From WJMT01 sp964599635 (GTDB taxonomy: Bacteria > Acidobacteriota > Aminicenantia > Aminicenantales > Aminicenantaceae): a DNA stretch of 64,000 bases. The notes under the pieces were generated by a model. It was given only the letters and a program-made list of their open reading frames with translations, ran no database searches and was not told the origin of the DNA. Location of the stretch: positions 1 through 64,000 of the forward strand of contig CAZRGM010000009.1 in assembly GCA_964599635.1 (NCBI GenBank), given 5' to 3'. Position numbers and translations under genes: made by a program. This document shows positions 26,741-34,589 of the stretch, piece by piece. Every line of letters begins with the position of its first letter. The stretch's first letter is position 1.

Positions 26741-29700
26741 TCACTTGACAATCACAGCAGGAATATCTGCTTTCTTCACCAATTTGTTGAAATTTTTAAG
26801 ATCTCTCTCTACATAGAGGTTAAGAAGTCCCAGTTGAGAATCAGCCTTTGAAGACAGATCATGAAATACCTTATATGACTGTTCTGTAGGACGGAAATCA
26901 GCACTCGAAACATAGGAAGCCAGTGCAGCTATTTTATTGTCAAGTTTAATGGGATAATTCAAAGGGTCCTGACCGCTTTTTGATTTGGATTGGGTGAGTT
27001 CATCTTCAACCGCTGTTAATTTCTCAATAAGATCTTCTCCTGCTTCCCTAATATCTTTATGGCTTTCCATATCCCTCATTTTTGCAAAAAGGCTGTTGAT
27101 CTGCTCTTTGATGCTTCTCAGTTTTTTAATTCCCCGGTTAACATCTGTGACTTTGTTTCTAATCTCTATGAGGAGATCGAACTGTTCTTGAAAATCACGC
27201 TGTGTGGTATCAAGCCGAGGATCTTTTTCCCACTTCCAGCTTTTGATCATTCGGTCCTCGCCTACTTTTAACCTCACCGTGTACTCTCCTGGGACAGCCA
27301 ATGGACCTCTCAAAGAAGCACCCCAGTAAACAGCACCGGGGACTCTTTCCGCTTCAGGATACCTCATATCCCATACAAATCGGTTCATTCCTTTTTTTGC
27401 GGTGATGCTCTGGCTGCCTGAATAACCCCATCGTGAAAAAGATTCAAATCCAGTATCTTCTTTTTTTCTTGCTTTGAACTCTTTGATGACGTTTCCCTGC
27501 CGGTCTGAAAATTCTAAGCTGACCTCTTCATTTGGTTCTTCCTTTAAATAATAATAAATCACACTTCCGGCAGGAGGGTTCTCTCCAGCATCTGTTCGAG
27601 GAAATCCTGCGCCTCCCACTCTATAAGCATCTCTGGGTTCGAACAAATAAAAATCTGACTCCAGCACTGATTCTGTCAGCTGGTGTAAAGGAGTCAGGTC
27701 ATCCAGAATCCAAAACGATCTACCATGAGTAGCTGCCACCAGGTCATCTCCTTTGACCACCATATCATGAACCGGAACCACAGGCAGGTTCAGTTGGAGT
27801 GACCGCCAGTTTTCACCATCATCAAATGAGACAAAAACTCCGGTCTCTGTTCCTGCATAGAGCAGTCCTTTTCTCTCAGGATCTTCTCTCACCACCCGCA
27901 CAAAGGTGTTACCTGGAATTCCGTCGGTAATCTTTTCCCATGTCTTTCCAAAATCCTCAGTCTTATATATAAACGGAGAAAAATCATCCAATTCATGGCG
28001 ATCCACAGCTAAAAAAGCTCTTCCCGCTTTAAAAGTGGACGTTTCTATGCTGCTGATCAAACTCCATTTCGGCATGTTTTTAGGAGTGATGTTATTCCAG
28101 GTCTTCCCTCCATTTCTTGTAATGTGCACCAGACCGTCATCAGAACCTACCCAGAGAATATTTGGATCATATACGGATTCGGCAAGAGCAAAAATTGTGC
28201 AGTAATATTCGACGCTGGTGTCATCTTTAGTGATGGGTCCTCCTGATTTCTCCTGCTTCGACTTATCATTTGTTGTGAGGTCAGGACTGATCGCTTCCCA
28301 ACTGTGTCCCTCATCTGTGGATTTAAATAAAACCTGAGCCGCATGATAAAGGACATTAGAATTAAATCTCGAAACAAGAATAGGAGCTGTCCACTGGAAT
28401 CTGTACTTCAGATCTTTGGCCCCCCAGCCCATAGGATTTTCCGGCCAGGGATTTATAGCTCTGGTCTCTCGTGTTTCATAGTCCCACCGGGTTATAAGCC
28501 CTCCATAGCTACCTGCATACACAATATCAGGATTATCATGCCTCACCGCAATATGTCCGCTCTCTCCTCCACCGACAGAATGCCAGGACTCACGATCAAT
28601 ACCATAACCTGATGTCCTCGATGCAATGCGGACTGTCGAATTATCCTGCTGGGCCCCATAAACCCAATAGGGAAACTGGTCATCTGTGATCACATGATAA
28701 AACTGGGCTGTGGGCTGGTTATCCTGAGCCGTCCAGGAAATTCCTCCATTATAAGTCACATTGGCTCCTCCGTCATTGCTGTTAATCATCCGGTCTGGAT
28801 TGTTTGGATCAATCCACAGGTCATGATTATCGCCGTGAGGCACCCTTATAGAAGAAAAAGTACGGCCTCCATCCAGGGAACGATAAAAACCTGTATTGAG
28901 AACATACACTTTATCCGGATTTTGAGGATCGGCATAGATCCGGGAATAATACCAGGCTCTCTGACGGAGCCTTGGTTCACTGTTAACCCGGATCCAGATT
29001 TCACCTCCATCATCAGAACGAAAGACTCCTCCTTGCTCAGCCTCAACAATAGCCCAGACTCTCCCCTGTTTTGCACCAGAGGCAGTTAATCCAATTTTTC
29101 CCAGGACCCCCTCAGGGAGTCCTGGCTTTCGGGTCAACTCGATCCAGGTATCACCACTGTCTGCAGACTTATAAATTCCGCTTCCCGGCCCCCCGCTCAC
29201 TAAACTATAAGGGGTTCGGTGAGCTGACCAAAACGCCGCATAAATCACTCTGGGATTAAAGGGATCTAAGACAAGATCTATAGCTCCAGCTTTATCACTG
29301 ACATAAAGCACTCTCTCCCAAGTTTCCCCTCCATCTTTAGATCGAAAAACACCTCTCTGCTGGTTGGGGCCATACACATGCCCCAAAGCCGCCACATAAA
29401 CCAATTCTGGATTTCGCGGATGAATTCTGACTCGAGATATCTGAGAAGTATCCCCCAGGCCGATATGAGTCCATGTCTTTCCTCCATCCAAAGATTTATA
29501 CAGGCCATCCCCATGAGATACATTCCCTCTGATAGGAGCCTCTCCCATCCCAACATACACCACATTGGGGTCCCATTCGGAAACAGCCACCGCTCCCACA
29601 GATCCGGTTTTGAAATAGCCATCTGAGATTGGGCTCCAGGTTAATCCTCCATCTTCGGTCTTCCAGACACCACCTCCACAGGCACCAAAATAATAGGTGT

Positions 29701-29908
29701 AGGGCTTAGAAGGAATGCCTGTCACAGCCGTCACTCTTCCCCCTCTATAGGGACCTATGCACCGCCATTTCATTGCCTGATAGGCACTCGGGTCAATGCG
29801 GTTGACTTCTTTGGCTGTTTGGTTACTCTGCGAAAATATAGGAAGAGCACTCAAGACAGATAAACACAAGACAGCCACCATTATTTTTTTAAAACTTGAA
29901 TAATTCAT
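26741..29908 (-). CDS. secreted VPS10/BNR-repeat protein 2
   Basis: 1055 residues, paralogous to the protein at 21706-24876 over its whole length. Signal peptide MNYSSFKKIMVAVLCLSVLSA..., then WRCIGPYRGGRVTAVTG, the same opening as many proteins of this kind (WRxIGPxxxGRV). Asp-box motifs include SLDGGKTW, SKDGGETW, SADSGDTW, SDDGGEIW, SLDGGRTF and FDDGENW. An extra C-terminal domain has PPAGSVIYYYLK, shared with the paralogue (PPYGALMTYYLK), followed by helices. Exported; ligand or substrate unknown. Confidence 0.85.
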   Translation of the reverse strand: MNYSSFKKIMVAVLCLSVLSALPIFSQSNQTAKEVNRIDPSAYQAMKWRCIGPYRGGRVTAVTGIPSKPYTYYFGACGGGVWKTEDGGLTWSPISDGYFKTGSVGAVAVSEWDPNVVYVGMGEAPIRGNVSHGDGLYKSLDGGKTWTHIGLGDTSQISRVRIHPRNPELVYVAALGHVYGPNQQRGVFRSKDGGETWERVLYVSDKAGAIDLVLDPFNPRVIYAAFWSAHRTPYSLVSGGPGSGIYKSADSGDTWIELTRKPGLPEGVLGKIGLTASGAKQGRVWAIVEAEQGGVFRSDDGGEIWIRVNSEPRLRQRAWYYSRIYADPQNPDKVYVLNTGFYRSLDGGRTFSSIRVPHGDNHDLWIDPNNPDRMINSNDGGANVTYNGGISWTAQDNQPTAQFYHVITDDQFPYWVYGAQQDNSTVRIASRTSGYGIDRESWHSVGGGESGHIAVRHDNPDIVYAGSYGGLITRWDYETRETRAINPWPENPMGWGAKDLKYRFQWTAPILVSRFNSNVLYHAAQVLFKSTDEGHSWEAISPDLTTNDKSKQEKSGGPITKDDTSVEYYCTIFALAESVYDPNILWVGSDDGLVHITRNGGKTWNNITPKNMPKWSLISSIETSTFKAGRAFLAVDRHELDDFSPFIYKTEDFGKTWEKITDGIPGNTFVRVVREDPERKGLLYAGTETGVFVSFDDGENWRSLQLNLPVVPVHDMVVKGDDLVAATHGRSFWILDDLTPLHQLTESVLESDFYLFEPRDAYRVGGAGFPRTDAGENPPAGSVIYYYLKEEPNEEVSLEFSDRQGNVIKEFKARKKEDTGFESFSRWGYSGSQSITAKKGMNRFVWDMRYPEAERVPGAVYWGASLRGPLAVPGEYTVRLKVGEDRMIKSWKWEKDPRLDTTQRDFQEQFDLLIEIRNKVTDVNRGIKKLRSIKEQINSLFAKMRDMESHKDIREAGEDLIEKLTAVEDELTQSKSKSGQDPLNYPIKLDNKIAALASYVSSADFRPTEQSYKVFHDLSSKADSQLGLLNLYVERDLKNFNKLVKKADIPAVIVK

Positions 29909-29967
29909 AAAACACCTCTTTGAGTTTAAAGTTTAAAATTTAACACTCCTTAAAATATATACAAAAT

Positions 29968-31371
29968 TCACCTTTCACTGTCTTCTAAATATTCATTAAG
30001 CCGCTGGATCGTCTTTTTCTTCCCTATAAGCTCCAGCACTTCGAATATTCCTGGACTTACTTTCATCCCCAGCATTATAACCCTAAGAGCATGAATAAAC
30101 AAAGCCGCTGGGACTTTCTCTTTTTGGGCTCTCTGACGTAAAATATTTTCAATCTCTTTGGCTGAAAAGTCATCACACCTTAAAAAATCCTGTCTGAGTT
30201 TTGGCAGAAGGAGATTGAGCCGCTCATCATTCAGATATTTTTCAATCGCTTCTTTTTCTATCGGGTAATTATCTGACAGAAAAGGCCTCGCTCTGGCTAC
30301 AAAATCCAATATACGTCTGTTTCTTGGCTTTAAAAGTTTGATCAGCTCAAGAATCCATCTTTTCTGCTGGTCATCAAATTGATCTTCCCATAATTCTGCC
30401 TTTTTCAGCTCTTTTTTGACATAAGGCAGTAATTGTTCTTCGCTCATCTGAGAAATCACCTGTCCATTCAGCCATTCCAGCTTATCAATATCAAAGACGG
30501 GATTCCCTCCGCTTCTTCTGTCTAGATAGAATTTTTCTGTCATCTCCCTTATAGAATAGATTCTTTCTTTTCCTGGCGACCAGCTCATCTGAGCCAAAAA
30601 GTTCACCACAGCCAGGGGTAGAAATCCTTTATCTCGAAATTCAAGAACGGATGTCACCCCATGCCTTTTACTCAGTTTCTTTTTATCTTTCCCTAGGATG
30701 AGGGACATATGGGCAAAACTTGGAATAGGAGCCCCCAACGCTTTGTAAACAAGAATCTGTTTCGGAGTATTTGATATATGATCATCTCCTCTTATCACAT
30801 GAGTGATCCTCTGGTCAATGTCATCAACCACCACAGATAGATGATAAGTCGGAAGACCATCTCTCCTCAAAAGCACAAAATTCTCAACATGATCTAATTT
30901 TGTGTTGATTTCTCCATGAATCATATCTTTGAATTTAACTTCCCCTTGAGGAACCTTAAAACGAATCGCTCTCGGTCGGCCTTGTTGTTCATATCTTTTT
31001 ATTTCATCCTCAGATAGGTTGAAGCACTGACATCCTGATTTCCACTCCTCGGCTGTCCCCTTATCATCGGGGGAGCAGTAACAGTAATACGCAGACCCCC
31101 TTTTAACCAACTCTTCAGCTTTTTCTTGATAAAGGTTGATCCTTTCTGACTGCAGGACAGGCCCTTCATCCCAATCCAATCCCAGCCATTGGAGTCCTTT
31201 GATGATTCCTTGGATCATTTCTTGAGAGGAACGGGATAGATCTGTATCTTCAATGCGCAGGATAAATTTTCCTCCGTAATGCCGGGAATACAGCCAGTTG
31301 TATAAAGCTGTCCGGGCAGCACCTATGTGAAGATATCCTGTAGGGCTAGGAGCAAATCTGACACGAACCAT
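29968..31371 (-). CDS. gltX: glutamyl-tRNA synthetase
   Basis: Class I synthetase, 467 residues. HIGH region RFAPSPTGYLHIGAARTALYN at the N-terminus, LRIEDTDLSRS after it and the KMSKS-type loop KKKLSKRHGV. A partial zinc knuckle (YCYC...CQC) is present. Whether it is discriminating or also charges tRNA-Gln cannot be decided from sequence here; no gatCAB or glnS is in view. Its putative promoter lies only about 11 bases upstream of the ATG. Confidence 0.96.
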   Translation of the reverse strand: MVRVRFAPSPTGYLHIGAARTALYNWLYSRHYGGKFILRIEDTDLSRSSQEMIQGIIKGLQWLGLDWDEGPVLQSERINLYQEKAEELVKRGSAYYCYCSPDDKGTAEEWKSGCQCFNLSEDEIKRYEQQGRPRAIRFKVPQGEVKFKDMIHGEINTKLDHVENFVLLRRDGLPTYHLSVVVDDIDQRITHVIRGDDHISNTPKQILVYKALGAPIPSFAHMSLILGKDKKKLSKRHGVTSVLEFRDKGFLPLAVVNFLAQMSWSPGKERIYSIREMTEKFYLDRRSGGNPVFDIDKLEWLNGQVISQMSEEQLLPYVKKELKKAELWEDQFDDQQKRWILELIKLLKPRNRRILDFVARARPFLSDNYPIEKEAIEKYLNDERLNLLLPKLRQDFLRCDDFSAKEIENILRQRAQKEKVPAALFIHALRVIMLGMKVSPGIFEVLELIGKKKTIQRLNEYLEDSER

Positions 31372-31381
31372 TTTTCCAAAG

Positions 31382-31410
31382 AATATAACAAAATCCCTTC
31401 AAACAGTAAA
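31382..31410 (-). promoter_or_regulatory. predicted gltX promoter, very short leader
   Basis: Minus strand TTTACT (31410-31405), 17-base spacer, TATATT (31387-31382). Transcription is expected about four bases before the gltX ATG. Confidence 0.4.
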
Positions 31411-31414
31411 CACT

Positions 31415-31548
31415 AAAAAACAGTAACACAATACCTTTTTACCAATTTTTTGATTGTTTGGAATGAATCCAATCTGGACTCTTAAGCATAGTGAGTCTCT
31501 CATGTGGATTGGATTTATGCCGCTAAAAAATAGGGCTTTATCAAAGCC
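31415..31548. repeat. solo copy of the transposase-flanking 29-bp repeat plus two hairpins
   Basis: 31415-31443 is identical over 29 bases to the left inverted repeat of the transposase element (39715-39743). It is followed by the inverted pair AATCCAATC/GATTGGATT (31466-31515) and a perfect hairpin GGCTTT-ATC-AAAGCC (31534-31548), which on the minus strand is followed by CTATTTTTT like an intrinsic terminator. It occupies the gltX-transketolase divergent gap (291 bases). Confidence 0.7.
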
Positions 31549-31583
31549 GCAGATGGAAAATAAATATTTTCTATAATTAATCA

Positions 31584-31612
31584 TTGTGAAGCTTTTTATA
31601 AGATAATATAAT
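31584..31612 (+). promoter_or_regulatory. predicted transketolase promoter
   Basis: TTGTGA (31584-31589), 17-base spacer, TATAAT (31607-31612). Leader of about 44 bases with GGGAG eight bases before the ATG at 31663. Confidence 0.5.
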
Positions 31613-31662
31613 GTTTCCTTCTTTATCTAACTTATATTTTATTTAAAAAGGGAGCTTTGTTC

Positions 31663-33486
31663 ATGGAAAAAAAAGAGGTTTTAAAAAAAATTGCCAAAAG
31701 ACTGCGAATCCATTCTTTAAAAATGACCACAGCGGCTGGTTCAGGTCACCCCACCACATGTCTATCCATGGCTGAAATCGCGGCTTGTTTGTTTTTTGAT
31801 GAGATGAGATACAATATCCATGATCCTTTTGACTGGTCAAATGATGAATTTGTCCTCTCTAAAGGACACGCTGCACCCATATTGTGGGCTTGCTACGCGG
31901 AGGCAGGAATTTTTTCTCTCCAGAGCCTCATGGATTTAAGAAAGATTTCAAGTCCCCTGGAAGGCCATCCCACTCCCAGAATGGAATGGGTCAAATCAGC
32001 CACCGGTTCTCTGGGTCAGGGACTTTCCATAGGAGTTGGTCTGGCATCGGCCATCAAGCTCGCCAAATCAGACCGAAAAGTTTATGTGGTTCTCGGTGAC
32101 GGTGAATGCGGGGAAGGAGCAACGTGGGAAGCTGCCAACAGTGCCGCTGATTTAGGGCTTGATAATCTCTGTGCTATTGTCGATATCAACCGCCTCTCTC
32201 AATCAGGTCCCACTCTGCACGGTCATGATATCACGGCATACTCTGAGAAATTCAGAGCTTTCGGCTGGGAAGCTATTGAAATAGACGGCCATAATATTGA
32301 ACAAATCCTTCAGGCATTCAAGAAAGCAAAAAACTCTGAAAAACCCGTGGTGATTTTGGCACGGACCATCAAGGGGAAAGGTGTTTCTTTTCTGGAAGAC
32401 AGAAATGGATGGCATGGGAAACCCCTCAAAGAAGACGAACTCAATAAAGCTCTTGAAGAAATCGGGCCGATGCCTGAGATAGATGCCAAAAAGTATGTCA
32501 AGAATCCAGACAAAACTCCCGCTCCGCGTTTTAAAAAAAGATTTGACTTTGAAAAGCTGGACTATAAAAAAGATACCGCAACCCGAAGAGGCTACGGAAA
32601 TGCCCTTTTAAATTTAGGCAAAGTCAACGAAGCGGTGGTCGCTCTGGATGGAGATGTGAAAAATTCCACTTATTCTGAAGACTTTTTTGAGGCTTTTCCT
32701 GAAAGGTCTTTTCAATCCTACATAGCCGAACAGAATATGCTCGGAATGGGCATAGGACTGGCTGCTAAAGGTTACATTCCTTTTATGGCAACTTTTTCAG
32801 CTTTCCTGGGAAGAGCCCATGATCAGATTCGAATGGCTGCTTATTCTTTATCCAATATCAAACTGGCGGGGTCTCATGCCGGAGTCAGCATAGGGGCTGA
32901 TGGACCCTCTCAAATGGGACTGGAAGATTTGGCTATATTCACTCCCATTCCAGGGTGTGTGGTGTTTTATCCCTGCGATGCCCCCTCTGCAGAAGCCTGT
33001 GTTGAAACCATGGCCCAACACCAAGGCATGGCCTATATAAGAACCACACGTCCCGCCACTCCAGTTCTTTATAAAAAAGGAGAAAAATTTCCTGTGGGAG
33101 GTTCCAAAGTCATTAAAAAAAGCGGTGAGGACAAAGCCTTAGTGGTGGCCGCAGGCATTACTGTTTTTGAGGCCTTGAAAGCTTCTGAGGAATTAAAATC
33201 AAAGGGAATCTCAATCCGAATTATAGACGCCTACTGCATCAAACCCATAGACAGAGTCAGCTTAATCAAAAATGCAGAGGAGATAGGGGGAAAAGTAGTG
33301 GTGGTGGAAGACCATTATCCCAGCGGAGGGCTGGGATGTGCGGTGAGCCTGGCTTTAGCAGGAAAAGCCCATATCATCCACCTCGCCATAAAATCCCTCC
33401 CCAGATCAGGAAAACCTCAGGAGCTTCTGGATAAATACGGAATATCCGCCAAACACATCAGTGAAGCTGTGGAGAAGATGCAGTAA
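31663..33486 (+). CDS. tkt: transketolase
   Basis: 607 residues. Thiamine-diphosphate enzyme moving two-carbon units in the pentose phosphate pathway. N-terminal TPP domain: AAGSGHPTTCLSMAE, SKGHAAP and GDGECGEGATWEAAN with the metal-binding Asp and downstream Asn. Middle pyrimidine domain: YIAEQNMLGMGIGLA with the catalytic Glu. C-terminal domain complete. It is shorter than E. coli TktA, as in the fused N+C type of many anaerobes. The frame opens at TTG 31657, but the ATG at 31663 has GGGAG at proper spacing. Confidence 0.94.
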   Translation: MEKKEVLKKIAKRLRIHSLKMTTAAGSGHPTTCLSMAEIAACLFFDEMRYNIHDPFDWSNDEFVLSKGHAAPILWACYAEAGIFSLQSLMDLRKISSPLEGHPTPRMEWVKSATGSLGQGLSIGVGLASAIKLAKSDRKVYVVLGDGECGEGATWEAANSAADLGLDNLCAIVDINRLSQSGPTLHGHDITAYSEKFRAFGWEAIEIDGHNIEQILQAFKKAKNSEKPVVILARTIKGKGVSFLEDRNGWHGKPLKEDELNKALEEIGPMPEIDAKKYVKNPDKTPAPRFKKRFDFEKLDYKKDTATRRGYGNALLNLGKVNEAVVALDGDVKNSTYSEDFFEAFPERSFQSYIAEQNMLGMGIGLAAKGYIPFMATFSAFLGRAHDQIRMAAYSLSNIKLAGSHAGVSIGADGPSQMGLEDLAIFTPIPGCVVFYPCDAPSAEACVETMAQHQGMAYIRTTRPATPVLYKKGEKFPVGGSKVIKKSGEDKALVVAAGITVFEALKASEELKSKGISIRIIDAYCIKPIDRVSLIKNAEEIGGKVVVVEDHYPSGGLGCAVSLALAGKAHIIHLAIKSLPRSGKPQELLDKYGISAKHISEAVEKMQ

Positions 33487-33521
33487 GAATAGATAATGAG
33501 GAATATTTGATATGAAAAATG

Positions 33522-33794
33522 AGATGAAATTAAGGTATGGCTTATGCTCGCTAACTTTAATAGAAGGGAAAGGGATGAGGAATCCCCTGTGAGGGCTGAG
33601 CGGGCAGGGGTCCTCTTTAGAGGAGAGCGAAGCCCGAGCGGAAGAGAGATTCCTCGCTGGGGAATCGAACGGGTGACGAATCCCTTTCCCTTCTCCCATA
33701 ACGAGACCTAGACTTTTGAATCTAAAAAATATTACATCCATACATTCAGAAAGCTGAATCTTCAATGTCGCTTCAGACACACCTGAATTTCATC
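33522..33794. repeat. composite repeat: family-2 ends around a family-3 core
   Basis: Left end GATGAAATTAAGGTATGGCT, right end GCTTCAGACACACCTGAATTT (inverted). Between them lies a 15-bp perfect inverted pair AGAAGGGAAAGGGAT (33562-33576) / ATCCCTTTCCCTTCT (33680-33694) enclosing a GC-richer core. The core segment 33617-33688 recurs at 58738-58809 with about five mismatches in 72 bases. It fills the 33487-33816 gap; no gene is seen, and the long open frame across it on the minus strand is a shadow. Confidence 0.65.
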
Positions 33795-33816
33795 TTGCTC
33801 TTGGATATAAGAGAAC

Positions 33817-34572
33817 ATGTTTAAAATAAAGAATTTTGCAATCGTTGCCCTTCTCTGCCTGCTGGTCCAGTGCTCATCCCAGGCAGACACCGGCACTGTC
33901 ACTGTGGTTTATGACGGAGACACCATTCAAGTCCGGCTCTCTTCAGGAAAAGAAGAAAAAATAAGACTGATCGGAGTGGATGCCCCTGAAACCAATTCTG
34001 AAGATCAAGAGGAGCGGCTTAAAGCGCTTTACTCTAAAAGATTTGCCTTTAAATTCTTGTATAAAAAACAAGTAAAGATCGAATATGACTGGGAAAAACG
34101 CGACAAGTACGGAAGGCTCCTGGCTTACATTTGGACTGAAAACGGAACATTTTTCAATGAGTTTGTGATAAAAAAAGGTTTTGCTGCGGCTTACACCCGA
34201 TTTAAATACAGACCAGAATACAGGGAAAAATTCTTAAAAGCTGAAGAATACGCTAAAGCCAGAGAAAAGGGCTTATGGAAAAAAGAGCCTTTTCCTTTGA
34301 TTCAAAAAAAAGAATTCTCCGAATTTCTGGGTCAGCTGGTCTCCCATGAATTTGTGTGCGAAAAAATCGAAGATAAAGGAAATCTGATTCTTCTTGTCTC
34401 CGAAAAGGATGCCTTTGCGGTTTCTTTGTATAAAAAATATCTTCACTTTTTTCCTGGGATTCAAACTTGGATAGGCAAAAGGCTTATCATCTCCGGCCTT
34501 TTGGAGGAATACAACGGACAGCCCCAAATCATGCTGTTTCTCCCTTCCCAACTCAAGCATAATCGAAAATAA
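33817..34572 (+). CDS. thermonuclease-family (SNase) lipoprotein
   Basis: 251 residues. Lipoprotein signal with lipobox LLVQC at about residue 19, then a staphylococcal-nuclease-like domain. DGDT metal motif, IRLIGVDAPE (catalytic Arg and Glu equivalents) and DKYGRLLAYIW (second Arg) are all present, so it should cleave nucleic acid with calcium. The last 80 residues form an extra beta domain (LVSHEFVCEKIEDKGN...), possibly an OB fold. Located outside the cytoplasm, it may degrade scavenged DNA. Convergent with the PKD gene, with 17 bases between the stops. Confidence 0.88.
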   Translation: MFKIKNFAIVALLCLLVQCSSQADTGTVTVVYDGDTIQVRLSSGKEEKIRLIGVDAPETNSEDQEERLKALYSKRFAFKFLYKKQVKIEYDWEKRDKYGRLLAYIWTENGTFFNEFVIKKGFAAAYTRFKYRPEYREKFLKAEEYAKAREKGLWKKEPFPLIQKKEFSEFLGQLVSHEFVCEKIEDKGNLILLVSEKDAFAVSLYKKYLHFFPGIQTWIGKRLIISGLLEEYNGQPQIMLFLPSQLKHNRK

Positions 34573-34589
34573 TCTAGGTTTAAAAGAGG

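Noticed and set aside
33660..33694. tRNA-like T-arm (CCCGTTCGATTCCCC) in family-3 repeats
   Set aside because: No acceptor, D-arm or anticodon arm can be built around it; treated as part of a repeat.
33406..33780. 124-residue minus-strand ORF, and its partial match at 58708-58899
   Set aside because: The shared residues come from the shared DNA repeat (family 3); the frame overlaps transketolase and has no ribosome-binding site.
18604..33794. CRISPR array in the repeat-rich gaps
   Set aside because: Repeats are dispersed and inverted, not regularly spaced direct repeats, and no cas genes are present.
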